A DNA stretch of 64,000 nt from positions 46,201 to 110,200 of the forward strand of contig JAFMCL010000002.1 in NCBI GenBank assembly GCA_017857815.1. Direction: 5' to 3'. Within the stretch, counting starts at the first letter, position 1. Each line of letters begins with the position of its first letter. A model generated the notes under the pieces. It was not told the DNA's origin, did no database searches, and was given only the letters and a program-made list of their open reading frames with translations. Source of the stretch: Flavobacteriaceae bacterium. Lineage in GTDB: Bacteria > Bacteroidota > Bacteroidia > Flavobacteriales > Flavobacteriaceae. The position numbers and the translations under genes were made by a program. Of the stretch, positions 1 to 9,135 are shown one piece after another.

Positions 1-48
1 TAGGACTTCTCCTTTTAAAGCTTTTAAAAACAATTCGTTCTTATTCAT
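1..48 (-). CDS. hemE: Uroporphyrinogen decarboxylase, N-terminal fragment (cut by window edge)
   Basis: Only the first 16 codons lie in the window, reading leftward from an ATG at 46-48. The peptide begins MNKNELFLKALKGE, which matches the usual HemE opening (xxNDLFLRALKGE). HemE decarboxylates uroporphyrinogen III to coproporphyrinogen III in the cytoplasm. The start overlaps the hemD stop as ATGAATAA, an 8-base overlap that points to translational coupling. The call rests on this short peptide plus its position at the end of hemA-hemC-hemD. Confidence 0.8.
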   Translation of the reverse strand, partial: MNKNELFLKALKGEVL

Positions 49-712
49 ATCCTTTTTTAAAATAATTTTTAATAATCAATAGCATCTGGGCGTCTTCTGG
101 TGTTTTGGCAACAGAAAAATTTTTTGTATAATTTTCAACTTCTTTTGCTGTGGAAGGGCCCAAGCAAAACGCATGGGTATTTTTAAAAGTATTTTTTATT
201 GCATAACTCCTCACTGCACTGGGACTAAAAAACAATACTCCATCAAAATGACCTTTAATCACATGAGGCTGTAGCAAGATGTTGTATAATATTATTGGTG
301 TGATTTTTATGTTGTTCGTCGATAAAATACGTTCTAAATCGGGCAATCTTCCACCAGCACAAAAAAATGAAAAGTGATCATTTTTATTGTTTTTTGAAAT
401 AAAATCAGCCAATTCTGATGATTTATAAGCAATTTTTATCACTTTTTTGCCATTTTTAGCCAAAAGTGCTTTTGTTTTTTTACCCACACAGAAAAAAAAC
501 TTATCTTCTAAAACAGTTCTTATTTTTTCGTTTTTAAAAGCAATATTAACTGCATTTTGACTCGTGAAAATAACGTTTTTTGCTACTTGCCCAACTGCCA
601 CATCGCTTGTCGGACGAACTTCAATAAATGCTTTTTCAACGACACTGAATTGGTGAAGAACTAATCGTTCTTTTAAAAAATGAGATATTATTTTTGTAGA
701 TAACAAACGCAT
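41..712 (-). CDS. hemD: Uroporphyrinogen-III synthase
   Basis: A 223-residue cytoplasmic protein, normal length for HemD. The enzyme closes hydroxymethylbilane with inversion of ring D to give uroporphyrinogen III. The family is poorly conserved, so the assignment leans on position: it starts one base after the hemC stop and its own stop overlaps the start of hemE. Visible support includes a VIFTSQNAV segment near residue 50 and an LFFSPSAVRSY segment near residue 160, the paired S/T-rich loops common in HemD. Probably transcribed from the hemA promoter. Confidence 0.85.
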   Translation of the reverse strand: MRLLSTKIISHFLKERLVLHQFSVVEKAFIEVRPTSDVAVGQVAKNVIFTSQNAVNIAFKNEKIRTVLEDKFFFCVGKKTKALLAKNGKKVIKIAYKSSELADFISKNNKNDHFSFFCAGGRLPDLERILSTNNIKITPIILYNILLQPHVIKGHFDGVLFFSPSAVRSYAIKNTFKNTHAFCLGPSTAKEVENYTKNFSVAKTPEDAQMLLIIKNYFKKGYE

Positions 713-713
713 A

Positions 714-1628
714 TTAACGGTTGTTTTTTATTTCCTCCATGATTGCTTTACCGCCTCGAGACAATAACTCATCGGCTGTGGATTGTGCTAATTCGTCAAT
801 AGAATCAAGGTTGACTGTCTTTTCTGTGGTCACCGCTTGCACACCGTCAGTAGAAAACAATCCCGCTTTAAAAGTTATTTTTTTTCCTTCATACTTTGCA
901 ATTGCCCCTATGGGGGCTGTACATCCTCCCTCAAGAATATTTAAAAAACTTCTTTCAATACCCACACAGATCGATGTCGTTTCACAATGGATATTTTTAA
1001 ACAGTGCTTTAATCTCCAGGTCTTCTTCTCTACAAACAACAGCAATTGCGCCCTGGGCAGGAGCTGGAATCATCCAATCTAAAACTTGGTGATCATTTCC
1101 CAAAAGCTCCATTCTTTCCAGGCCAGCCTTTGCGAAAATTGCTCCATGCCAATCGGATTGATTTAACTTTTCTATGCGTGTCTGAACATTACCCCTGAGG
1201 TTTTCAACCTCATAATTGGGGTACTTATTTAGCCATTGGGCTTTTCTTCTAAGGCTCCCGGTTCCAATGGTCGTGTTTGAATTCTGATTATTGGCATCTG
1301 TTTTTTTTAACAAAACATCCGAGACACTTCCTCGGGATAGAACGGCTGCAATTATAATTCCTTTTGGAAGCTGCGTGGGTACATCTTTTAGACTGTGAAC
1401 AGCAATGTCAATTCTGTTTTGTAATAGTGCGGTGTCTAAGGTTTTAGTGAAAACTCCTTGAACTCCCATGGCGTAAAGTGGCTTTACAAGATCTGTATCG
1501 CCATCACTTTTAATCATAATAAGCGTAGAAGAAGCTCCCTCTTTTTCAAGAGAATTAGCGACATTTTGAGACTGCCAAAGTGCCAACTGACTTTCACGGG
1601 TTCCTATTCGGAGTGTTTTATTAAGCAT
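714..1628 (-). CDS. hemC: Hydroxymethylbilane synthase (porphobilinogen deaminase)
   Basis: 304 residues when started at the ATG 1626-1628. It polymerises four porphobilinogen units into hydroxymethylbilane. The N-terminus (LRIGTRESQLALWQ), the HSLKDVPT motif, IGTGSLRRKAQ and the cofactor-binding Cys in EGGCTAPIGA are all present. The frame stays open further upstream to 1715, but those extra 29 residues lie inside hemA and precede the conserved start, so they are left out. The chosen ATG overlaps the hemA stop as ATGCTTAA, the same junction type as hemD/hemE. Confidence 0.95.
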   Translation of the reverse strand: MLNKTLRIGTRESQLALWQSQNVANSLEKEGASSTLIMIKSDGDTDLVKPLYAMGVQGVFTKTLDTALLQNRIDIAVHSLKDVPTQLPKGIIIAAVLSRGSVSDVLLKKTDANNQNSNTTIGTGSLRRKAQWLNKYPNYEVENLRGNVQTRIEKLNQSDWHGAIFAKAGLERMELLGNDHQVLDWMIPAPAQGAIAVVCREEDLEIKALFKNIHCETTSICVGIERSFLNILEGGCTAPIGAIAKYEGKKITFKAGLFSTDGVQAVTTEKTVNLDSIDELAQSTADELLSRGGKAIMEEIKNNR

Positions 1629-2826
1629 CAATTTCGGAATCCAATTGATATAAATCCTGAAGCATTGACAAGGTTTCGTCGGCTTTAGAAGGATTCTTTT
1701 TAAGATAACTAGCAACTCGACCTGCTAGTCTATTTACAGTTTGAGAAAAATCATCTTGATCAGGGAAGTCTTGTGACTGTCCATTTAATAATTTATTTTT
1801 TAAGGCCTTGAGCGTTGGCGCAAATTTGCGATGCTCAATCCACTGTAGAAATTCAGCCCTAACCTCATTAAGAATTTGCTCAGCAATGGGAACAATCTTT
1901 TCTCTTTTGACGAGCGTTGCATTGGTCATTTGAGACAACTCGTCCAAATTAATTAAGGTAACTGACTCCATTAACTTTACCTTAGGATCAACATTGGAAG
2001 GTATTGAAAGATCTATAATTAATAAGGATTTTTCAGGATTAATTAACTCAGGAGTTACAGAAAAATAATCGGCACTTGTGGCGACAATCATAATGTCTGC
2101 TTTCTGAATTTCATCCTTTAAATGATCAAATTTCTTGTATATAAGATTAAATTTTCCTGCAATTTTTTGAGCACTTTCTTCGGTTCTATTAATCAAAACG
2201 ACATGTTCGTTTTGGGTGTGTTTAATTAGATTTTCACAAGTATTTCTACCGATTTTTCCGGTTCCAAAAAGCAAAATGTTTTTATGAAAAACCTCGTCAA
2301 CGTTTTCTAATATGTAATGAACTGAGGCAAAAGAAACAGAAGTAGCTCCAGTTGATATCTCGGTTTCGGTTTTAATTCGTTTGCTGGACTGAATGACCGA
2401 GTTCACCAATCGCTCAGAAAAACCATTGACCATTTTGAATTTTTTAGAAAAATAAAAACTTTTCTTAAGTTGTCCAATGATTTCAAAATCTCCCAAAATT
2501 TGACTTTCCAACCCACAACCAACACGAAAAACATGGTTAATTGCTTCCTTGCCCTCCAAAACGTACCCCTTTTCTCTAAAACATTCCAAATTGCCTTCAG
2601 AAAATTCACACAAATAAGAGATTAACAAATTAGGATCCGGAGTTATACCATATATTTCGGTACGATTACAAGTGGAATTAACCATTAATTCGGTTAACCC
2701 ATCTGTTTTGGCCTTTTCCAATAAAAGTTTGGTTTGTTCTTTGTTTAACGTAAACTTCCCACGGGTCAGCAAATCCGCGTTTTTATAACAAAGTCCCACA
2801 ACAAAATATTGGATGCCGTTTTTCAA
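1621..2826 (-). CDS. hemA: Glutamyl-tRNA reductase
   Basis: 401 residues. It catalyses the NADPH-dependent reduction of glutamyl-tRNA to glutamate-1-semialdehyde, the committed step of C5-pathway heme synthesis. Catalytic Cys53 sits in STCNRTE (51-57). GCGLESQILGD lies near 103-113, and the NADPH-binding GTGKIG at 188-193. The C-terminal helical dimerisation domain is present, so the protein is full length. First gene of the leftward hemACDE operon, divergent from an AraC-type regulator about 200 bases away. No hemL is in the window. Confidence 0.95.
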   Translation of the reverse strand: MKNGIQYFVVGLCYKNADLLTRGKFTLNKEQTKLLLEKAKTDGLTELMVNSTCNRTEIYGITPDPNLLISYLCEFSEGNLECFREKGYVLEGKEAINHVFRVGCGLESQILGDFEIIGQLKKSFYFSKKFKMVNGFSERLVNSVIQSSKRIKTETEISTGATSVSFASVHYILENVDEVFHKNILLFGTGKIGRNTCENLIKHTQNEHVVLINRTEESAQKIAGKFNLIYKKFDHLKDEIQKADIMIVATSADYFSVTPELINPEKSLLIIDLSIPSNVDPKVKLMESVTLINLDELSQMTNATLVKREKIVPIAEQILNEVRAEFLQWIEHRKFAPTLKALKNKLLNGQSQDFPDQDDFSQTVNRLAGRVASYLKKNPSKADETLSMLQDLYQLDSEIDA

Positions 2827-2850
2827 GAGTTTTTTTTGTATTTCTTAACA

Positions 2851-2883
2851 CAAAAATAAAACGAGGATCTTTTAAAAAACAAC
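2851..2883 (-). promoter_or_regulatory. Predicted Bacteroidota-type promoter of hemA
   Basis: On the minus strand TATTTTTG at 2858-2851 matches the -7 consensus TAnnTTTG. It is preceded after 21 bases by GTTG (2883-2880) as the -33 element. Transcription would begin roughly 15-20 bases before the hemA ATG. Inferred from consensus only. Confidence 0.4.
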
Positions 2884-2952
2884 GCTAGAAGGACTAATTA
2901 TAACCCCTTAGGTTTTTTAGTCAATTTATTATTTAAATTCCTTTAAATATAA

Positions 2953-2960
2953 TAATTTTG
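2953..2960 (+). promoter_or_regulatory. Possible -7 element for the AraC regulator-hemH transcript
   Basis: TAATTTTG matches TAnnTTTG exactly, but no TTG-type -33 element is found at the usual distance. It is placed to drive the regulator-hemH-MATE-hemJ run and lies back to back with the hemA promoter, so one intergenic region could be controlled by the regulator itself. Confidence 0.3.
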
Positions 2961-3031
2961 AAAAAGATTGTCAGCTGCAAATTAGATTGTCTCTAAATAA
3001 GGTGGCTGATAAAAACAACGACAAAAGTACA

Positions 3032-3889
3032 ATGGAAACTACAAAAATAGAAAATGGGTTTTACATTTCACGTTACAGGAATGAGAGTCTTCAAAATGAG
3101 ACTTATGAGAAAGAAGTGAGTAAAGAATTTATTCAGTTTCACTTTTGTCAAAAAGGAGAAGGGGTTTTTCTGTTCAATGAGGGAAACTATAGTTTTCCAG
3201 TTCAAGGGAAAAACGTAATCGTTTTGTATAATCCTATACAAGCACTTCCCATAAATCTAGATTTACATCCAGACTCCTCAATGGTCAGCCTTGCAATCTC
3301 AATTAAAAAATTTCATGGCCTTTTTTCAGAAGATTCGGATGAAATTCACTTTTTGAATCCAGAAAATAACTCAAAAAAATATTATGACACCCGGCCATTT
3401 AGCCCAGCCATGAGCGTGGTGTTAAGCCAAATTCTGGAAGCCAAGATTCACGACAGCATGAAGTCGTTATATTTTAAGGGCAAAGTGTATGAATTATTGA
3501 GTTTGTTTTTTAACAAGAATGAAAACACCAATATAGAGCAATGTCCTTTTTTGGTGGACGAAGAGAATATTAGAAAAATAAGGAAAGCCAAAGAAATCAT
3601 TTTGGCTCAAATGTCAGAACCCCCAACATTACAAGAGCTTTCCACGGAGATTGGATTGAATATAAAAAAACTTAAAGAAGGGTTTAAACAAATTTATGGT
3701 GAAACGGTTTACGGCTATTTGCTAGATCACAAAATGAATGAAGCCAGAAGAATGTTGAATGCCAAGCAACACAACATCAATGAGATCAGTCTTAGGCTAG
3801 GATACAGCACTTCCAGTCATTTCATATCTGCTTTTAAAAAGAAATTTGGGACCACACCAAAAAAATATTTAATGTCTGTATCTTCGTAA
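3032..3889 (+). CDS. AraC-family transcriptional regulator next to heme genes
   Basis: 285 residues from the ATG at 3032. A TTG at 2987 would add 15 polar residues and cannot be excluded. The N-terminal part looks like a cupin-type sensing domain (FIQFHFCQKGEGVFLFNEG). The C-terminal ~100 residues form a double helix-turn-helix AraC domain, ending in GYSTSSHFISAFKKKFGTTPKKY. It sits divergently from hemACDE and 10 bases upstream of hemH, so control of heme synthesis in response to iron or heme status is a reasonable inference. No ligand can be read from the sequence. Confidence 0.85.
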   Translation: METTKIENGFYISRYRNESLQNETYEKEVSKEFIQFHFCQKGEGVFLFNEGNYSFPVQGKNVIVLYNPIQALPINLDLHPDSSMVSLAISIKKFHGLFSEDSDEIHFLNPENNSKKYYDTRPFSPAMSVVLSQILEAKIHDSMKSLYFKGKVYELLSLFFNKNENTNIEQCPFLVDEENIRKIRKAKEIILAQMSEPPTLQELSTEIGLNIKKLKEGFKQIYGETVYGYLLDHKMNEARRMLNAKQHNINEISLRLGYSTSSHFISAFKKKFGTTPKKYLMSVSS

Positions 3890-3899
3890 AAAATATTGA

Positions 3900-4928
3900 A
3901 TGAAAGGAGTTTTAATGATCAATCTGGGCTCTCCAGACAGTCCAGAAAAGAAAGATGTAAGAAAATATTTAGAGGAGTTTTTAATGGACGAGCGGGTGAT
4001 CGATTTGCCCAAAGCGTTTAGAACCTTTTTAGTAAAAGGGATTATTTTAAATACCCGTCCAAAGCAATCCGCAAAAGCATATAAAAAAATATGGTGGAAG
4101 GAGGGTTCTCCACTTATTGTTTTGTCTCAGAGACTCCAAGAAGCTGTCCAAAAACAAGTTGCTGTTCCTGTTGAATTGGCCATGCGTTATGGATCACTTC
4201 CAATCGAGAGTGGAATAAAAAAATTAGTTGATCAAGGCGTGGACGAAATCATGTTGGTCCCGCTTTATCCTCAGTTTGCGATGGCAACCACAGAGACCAT
4301 TGTTGTGCTTGCTGAAGAAATTAGAAATGAAAAATATCCTGATCTGTCTTTCACAATTCTCCCTCCTTTTTACAATCATCCGGACTACATTAGGGTCTTG
4401 GCGGATAGCATTCAAGAAGACTTAAAAGGAAAGGATTGGGAGCATTTATTGTTTTCCTACCACGGAATTCCAGAACGACATATCCGAAAATCAGACATTA
4501 CAAAGTCTCATTGTAAAATCGATAAAAGTTGTTGTCAAACCAAGTCAGATGCGCATCAATATTGTTACCGACATCAATGTAAAGAAACCACACGACAGGT
4601 GGCCGAGTATTTAGAGCTTAAAGAGGGGACTTTCTCCACAAGCTTTCAATCGAGACTGGGCGTTGACCCCTGGCTTCAACCCTATACGGATCAAACAGTT
4701 GCCCGTTTTGCTAAAAATGGAATGAAAAATTTAGCGATTGCTACCCCTGCTTTTGTGTCAGATTGTTTAGAAACACTCGAGGAGATTGGAATGGAGGCTG
4801 CGGAAGATTTTGAAGAAAAAGGAGGCGAAAAGCTTCATGTCATTCCTTGTATTAACGACAGACCTGATTGGGTGAAAGTCCTGAGCAGGTGGATCGATGA
4901 TTGGGCGCTTGCCGAAATCGACGTCTAA
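3900..4928 (+). CDS. hemH: Ferrochelatase
   Basis: 342 residues. It inserts Fe(II) into the porphyrin ring in the last step of heme synthesis. The start MKGVLMINLGSPDSP is typical. The catalytic His188 lies in FSYHGIPERH, followed by a Cys-rich stretch (C205, C211, C212, C222, C227), then TSFQSRLG-DPWLQPYTD and ATPAFVSDCLETLEEI with the conserved acidic residues. It starts 10 bases after the AraC-type regulator, so both are probably on one transcript. Confidence 0.95.
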   Translation: MKGVLMINLGSPDSPEKKDVRKYLEEFLMDERVIDLPKAFRTFLVKGIILNTRPKQSAKAYKKIWWKEGSPLIVLSQRLQEAVQKQVAVPVELAMRYGSLPIESGIKKLVDQGVDEIMLVPLYPQFAMATTETIVVLAEEIRNEKYPDLSFTILPPFYNHPDYIRVLADSIQEDLKGKDWEHLLFSYHGIPERHIRKSDITKSHCKIDKSCCQTKSDAHQYCYRHQCKETTRQVAEYLELKEGTFSTSFQSRLGVDPWLQPYTDQTVARFAKNGMKNLAIATPAFVSDCLETLEEIGMEAAEDFEEKGGEKLHVIPCINDRPDWVKVLSRWIDDWALAEIDV

Positions 4929-4929
4929 A

Positions 4930-6273
4930 GTGAAAAAAGCTTCTGCCTTATTTGGCACCCAACCCATTCCAAAGTTATTAATCACTCAAGCTGTTCCTGC
5001 TTCTATTGGTATTCTTGTAATGTCGTTAAATGTTTTAATTGACACCATTTTTGTTGGACAATGGATTGGCTCCAATGCAATTGCTGCAATCAACGTCGTG
5101 CTTCCAGTTTCTTTTTTTATTGCTGCGCTGGGAATGGCAATTGGACTGGGAGGAGGTTCAATCATTTCCCGCTCATTAGGGGATAAGAATTTACCAAAAG
5201 CAACTAAAACTTTTGGAAATCAAATCATTCTTACACTTTTTTTCACAGTCAGTTTTATGATCTTTGGCTTGTGGTTTGTAGATTCAATCATCCCCTTGTT
5301 TGGAGGAAAAGGCCTGCTTTTTGAACCTGCTAAAATCTATTATAAAATTCTTCTCTATGGGGTTCCAATATTGGGATATTGTATGATGGGGAACAACGTA
5401 ATTCGGGCAGAGGGTAAACCAAAGTATGCAATGTATGCCATGATGCTTCCCTCGGTTTCCAACTTAATTTTAGATTATGTTTTTATTTATGTTTTGGATT
5501 ACGGAATGGCCGGAGCTGCTTGGGCGACCACTCTGTCTTATGGCGTTTGTGCACTTTATATATTTAACTTTTTTAGTTCTAAAAAATCAGAGCTTCATTT
5601 AAAAATAAGTGACTTTAAACTTGATTTAAAAATAACACAAGAAATTGGAGCCCTAGGATTTGTAACTCTTGCTCGACAAGGAGTTTTGAGTATTTCAATC
5701 TTACTTGTCAATAACCTGCTCTATAGTCTAGGTGGCGCTTCTGTTGTCGCAATTTATGCAATTATTAGCCGATTACTAATGTTTTCATTGTTCCCCGTTC
5801 TGGGGATTACACAGGGCTTTATTCCCATTGCAGGATTTAACTTTGGTACAAAAAACAAAGACCGTGTTCAAAAAGTAATTCGGACGGCATTAATCTATTC
5901 TACCTCATTGGCTACGCTGATTTTTATCTTATTAAACATCTTTTCGGAATCCATCGGAAGGGTTTTTACAGAAGATCCATTGGTATTATCTCAAGCACCC
6001 TCGGCAATCCGTTGGGTTTTTGCAGCTACTCCCATTGTTGGAATTCAACTAATCGGTGCAGCCTATTATCAGGCCATCGGAAAAGCACTTCCCGCACTAT
6101 TATTAACTTTGACACGTCAGGGGTTTTTCTTCATTCCACTACTCTATATTTTTCCTAAATTCATGGGGATTAATGGGGTATGGCTTGCCTTTCCCGTTGC
6201 AGAGTTCTTAGCGGCTTTGGTCACAGGATGCTTCTTGTTATTTGAAGTAAAAAAATATTTAAAATCTACTTAA
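4930..6273 (+). CDS. MATE-family efflux transporter
   Basis: 447 residues from a GTG at 4930, one base after the hemH stop. An ATG at 4897 inside hemH would add 11 charged residues that do not fit the family start, but it remains possible. There are twelve predicted membrane segments in two homologous halves. The opening AVPASIGILVMSLNVLIDTIFVGQWIG and the IPIAGFNFG segment are typical of the flavobacterial MATE group. MATE proteins exchange cations for organic substrates. Its place between hemH and hemJ suggests a tie to porphyrin or heme handling, but this rests on position only. Confidence 0.85.
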   Translation: MKKASALFGTQPIPKLLITQAVPASIGILVMSLNVLIDTIFVGQWIGSNAIAAINVVLPVSFFIAALGMAIGLGGGSIISRSLGDKNLPKATKTFGNQIILTLFFTVSFMIFGLWFVDSIIPLFGGKGLLFEPAKIYYKILLYGVPILGYCMMGNNVIRAEGKPKYAMYAMMLPSVSNLILDYVFIYVLDYGMAGAAWATTLSYGVCALYIFNFFSSKKSELHLKISDFKLDLKITQEIGALGFVTLARQGVLSISILLVNNLLYSLGGASVVAIYAIISRLLMFSLFPVLGITQGFIPIAGFNFGTKNKDRVQKVIRTALIYSTSLATLIFILLNIFSESIGRVFTEDPLVLSQAPSAIRWVFAATPIVGIQLIGAAYYQAIGKALPALLLTLTRQGFFFIPLLYIFPKFMGINGVWLAFPVAEFLAALVTGCFLLFEVKKYLKST

Positions 6274-6350
6274 TTTGATCCCTCGGCAAAACCTCCCATT
6301 CATTGAATATGTTTTTGTAATTTGTAACACTATAAAGCGCCAGTGGAATT

Positions 6351-6890
6351 ATGGAGTATTACAATTACATTAAATCATTACACTTAATTTTTATAATAAC
6401 CTGGTTTGCGGGTTTGTTTTACCAACCTCGGCTTTTCATCTACCACATTGAAGCCTCGAAAAAAGAGTCTCCTGAAAAGGAAATCTTGGAAAAACAGCTC
6501 AAACTAATGGCGCGAAGGTTATGGTATATCATCACTTGGCCTTCTGCAATTCTAGCAACTACGTTTGCTGTATGGTTGTTGATTCTTATGCCAAGCTGGC
6601 TTTCTCAATCGTGGATGCTCATCAAGCTCGGGTTTGTTTTATTGTTGATTTTATATCATTTAAAAACGCATCAAATGTTTTTACAGCTACAAAAAAACGT
6701 CATAAATTATTCTTCAGTTTTCATGAGGTTATGGAATGAAGGGGCAACACTGTTTTTGTTCGCCATTGTCTTTTTGGCGATTTTGAAAAGCAGTATCCAC
6801 TGGGTATTTGCATTTGGAGGAATAATAGGTCTTATCGTTTTTCTTGTGGTGGGAATTAAATTATATAAAAAATATAGATCTAAAAATTAA
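6351..6890 (+). CDS. hemJ: HemJ-like protoporphyrinogen IX oxidase (membrane protein)
   Basis: 179 residues with four or five membrane segments. The N-terminus KSLHLIFIITWFAGLFYQPRL, with its conserved His, and the later WMLIKLGFVLLLILYH match the HemJ/UPF0093 family, which oxidises protoporphyrinogen IX to protoporphyrin IX in the membrane. The product is the substrate of the nearby hemH, which supports the call. A CopD-like general membrane protein is the alternative annotation. 77 bases separate it from the MATE gene. Confidence 0.75.
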   Translation: MEYYNYIKSLHLIFIITWFAGLFYQPRLFIYHIEASKKESPEKEILEKQLKLMARRLWYIITWPSAILATTFAVWLLILMPSWLSQSWMLIKLGFVLLLILYHLKTHQMFLQLQKNVINYSSVFMRLWNEGATLFLFAIVFLAILKSSIHWVFAFGGIIGLIVFLVVGIKLYKKYRSKN

Positions 6891-6909
6891 TTGAAGAATC
6901 GTTAATCAA

Positions 6910-8361
6910 ATGGCACCTTTTTTAAGACAGATTTCATTAAGAACCCAGATTTTCATTTCGATGATTCTTCTCGTCTTTATTGCTTGTCTTTTGATTCTTG
7001 GAGCGACTTTTTTTCAATACAAAAATGAGTCCAAGGATTATAACCTTTTCAGACTTAACCGAAAGGAAAATCAGTTGAGGAGTCAAATCAATTATTTGGT
7101 CGATAAAAACAGTTTGATCAACAAACCTAAACCTGTTTGGTCCAAATTTGAAAATGATTTTAGCGCAATAATAAAAATTCATAAAGTAAATTTTTCGCTA
7201 TTTGATCTTGAAGGAAAACCATTATTTACCTCGTTTTTACCGCTAAAAATTATTGCAAATAATTATACCCTCAAACAAGAGCTCATTGAGAAGATCCAGA
7301 ATAGTTTTGAAGGGAGATTCTTAGAGCAGAATAATGATGAAATTGGTAAGTTTCAGTCTTCTTATAGTCTATTAAAAGACAAAAATGGTAGGCCATTCGC
7401 GCTGTTGTTTTTCCCCTACTTTGAGGACGTTTCTTTTTCAGAAAATGAATTGAGTACTTTTTTGCAAAGTCTTTATCAGATCTATCTTTTGATGCTGGTC
7501 TTTGCTATTATTTTAGCCTATTTTATTTCAAGATACATCTCGCGTTCTTTGGAAACGATACGTATGAAAATCGACCAAACGGGCTTGTTAAAACAAAATG
7601 AAAAAATACATCTTAAAAACGCCACAAGAGAGATTTCTAGTTTGATCAATTCTTACAATAAAATGATTGATGACATCGAAAGCAGTGCCGAACTATTGGC
7701 TAAAAACCAAAGGGAACAAGCGTGGCAAGAGATGGCAAAACAAGTGGCTCACGAGATAAAAAACCCATTAACTCCGATGCGTTTAACCGTCCAAAGTTTT
7801 CAAAGAAAATTTTCAGAAAAGGACACGGATAATACGAGTAAAATTGAAGCGTTTTCTCAAACCTTGATTGAACAAATTGACACGATGAGTAATGTTGCAA
7901 ATGCTTTTTCGGACTTTGCAACCCTACCCGTTCCTAAATTGGTGAGTTCAGATTTGGTTGAGGTCACAAGAAGATCTTTAGAAATTTTTGAGAAAAACAA
8001 GATCAACTTTAAAACTTCTAATCCCGTTGTGATGGTTAAATTAGATCGAACACAATGGATTAGAGTGATCACCAATTTAATTCAAAATGCCCTCCAAGCG
8101 GTACCTCAAGGAAAGAAAGCTAGAGTGAAAGTGAAAATAGAAGTTCTTAACACCGAAGTTAAAATCTATTTTACTGATAATGGAAATGGAATTCCTATTT
8201 CAATACAAAAAAAGGTGTTTGAACCCAAGTTTACGACAAAGAGCAAAGGCATGGGATTGGGACTAGGTATTGTGAAAAACATCATAGATTCGCATGGTGG
8301 GAAAATTGATTATAAAACAGGAGAAAAGGGAACCACTTTTTCAATAACATTAAATTTATAA
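6910..8361 (+). CDS. Membrane sensor histidine kinase (NtrY-like)
   Basis: 483 residues. A membrane segment at about 15-35 and another at about 188-208 enclose an extracytoplasmic sensor domain of ~150 residues. A HAMP-like linker follows, then a HisKA domain with phospho-acceptor His281 in QVAHEIKNPLTPM, and an HATPase domain with the N box around Asn393, DNGNG at 423-427 and GMGLGLG at 447-453. The HEIKNPLTPM form is characteristic of NtrY-like kinases. No response regulator lies beside it, so the partner must be elsewhere. Only 15 bases precede the crotonase start. Confidence 0.9.
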   Translation: MAPFLRQISLRTQIFISMILLVFIACLLILGATFFQYKNESKDYNLFRLNRKENQLRSQINYLVDKNSLINKPKPVWSKFENDFSAIIKIHKVNFSLFDLEGKPLFTSFLPLKIIANNYTLKQELIEKIQNSFEGRFLEQNNDEIGKFQSSYSLLKDKNGRPFALLFFPYFEDVSFSENELSTFLQSLYQIYLLMLVFAIILAYFISRYISRSLETIRMKIDQTGLLKQNEKIHLKNATREISSLINSYNKMIDDIESSAELLAKNQREQAWQEMAKQVAHEIKNPLTPMRLTVQSFQRKFSEKDTDNTSKIEAFSQTLIEQIDTMSNVANAFSDFATLPVPKLVSSDLVEVTRRSLEIFEKNKINFKTSNPVVMVKLDRTQWIRVITNLIQNALQAVPQGKKARVKVKIEVLNTEVKIYFTDNGNGIPISIQKKVFEPKFTTKSKGMGLGLGIVKNIIDSHGGKIDYKTGEKGTTFSITLNL

Positions 8362-8376
8362 AGCTTGGAACATTCA

Positions 8377-9135
8377 ATGACCTTGGTAGAAATTCAGGAT
8401 GGTATTGCTTGGTTGAAAATAAATAGAGAAGAAAAGCTAAATGCACTTAACAAAGCTCTTTTGTCTGAATTGAATGAACGATTTGCAGCTTTTAAGGCAG
8501 ATCCTAACGTTAAAGTAATTGTACTAACAGGAAGTGGAAGCAAAGCTTTTGTTGCAGGTGCTGACATTACTGAGTTTTCATCTTTTAACAAATTAGAGGG
8601 GCGCGAATTGTCACAGCATGGAAACGAAAAGGTCTTCAACTTTATAGAGAAAATAGGCAAACCTGTTATTGCTGCCATCAATGGATATGCCCTTGGAGGA
8701 GGATTAGAACTCGCCATGTCCTGTCAGATTAGAATTGCTGCGACTCATGCAAAAATGGGACTTCCTGAAGTCTCTTTAGGGATTATCCCAGGATATGGTG
8801 GCACCCAGAGACTGCCCCAATTGATTGGAAAAGGAAATGCAATGGAAATGATTTTAACAGGTAATATGATCGACGCAAAACGTGCGCTGGAATTGGGCTT
8901 GGTAACCCATGTTGTCGATGGAGAAGAACTATTGTCCAAAGCTGCTTCAATTGCTGGAAATCTACTTAAAAACTCCCCAAATGCACTTAATAACGCTATT
9001 GCCGCAGTTAATGCTGCAGATCAAACAACTGCAGGTTTTAATTTAGAAATGGATCAGTTTTCGAATTGTTTTGGTACGGAAGAGTTTAAGGAGGGAGTTC
9101 AAGCTTTTCTAGAAAAAAGAAAACCAAATTTTTAG
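8377..9135 (+). CDS. Enoyl-CoA hydratase/isomerase (crotonase family)
   Basis: 252 residues from the ATG at 8377. A TTG at 8365 would add four residues. The oxyanion-hole segments AFVAGADI and NGYALGGGLELA are present, and both catalytic glutamates of the hydratase subgroup are visible, Glu111 in GGGLEL and Glu131 in GLPEVSLG. Likely role: hydration of trans-2-enoyl-CoA in fatty-acid beta-oxidation or a related CoA pathway. The physiological substrate cannot be told from sequence. Its stop overlaps the convergent acyltransferase by a few bases. Confidence 0.88.
   Translation: MTLVEIQDGIAWLKINREEKLNALNKALLSELNERFAAFKADPNVKVIVLTGSGSKAFVAGADITEFSSFNKLEGRELSQHGNEKVFNFIEKIGKPVIAAINGYALGGGLELAMSCQIRIAATHAKMGLPEVSLGIIPGYGGTQRLPQLIGKGNAMEMILTGNMIDAKRALELGLVTHVVDGEELLSKAASIAGNLLKNSPNALNNAIAAVNAADQTTAGFNLEMDQFSNCFGTEEFKEGVQAFLEKRKPNF

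Noticed and set aside
1629..1715. N-terminal extension of hemC
   Set aside because: The extra residues overlap hemA out of frame and precede the conserved HemC start; the ATG at 1628 fits the family and the coupled junction.
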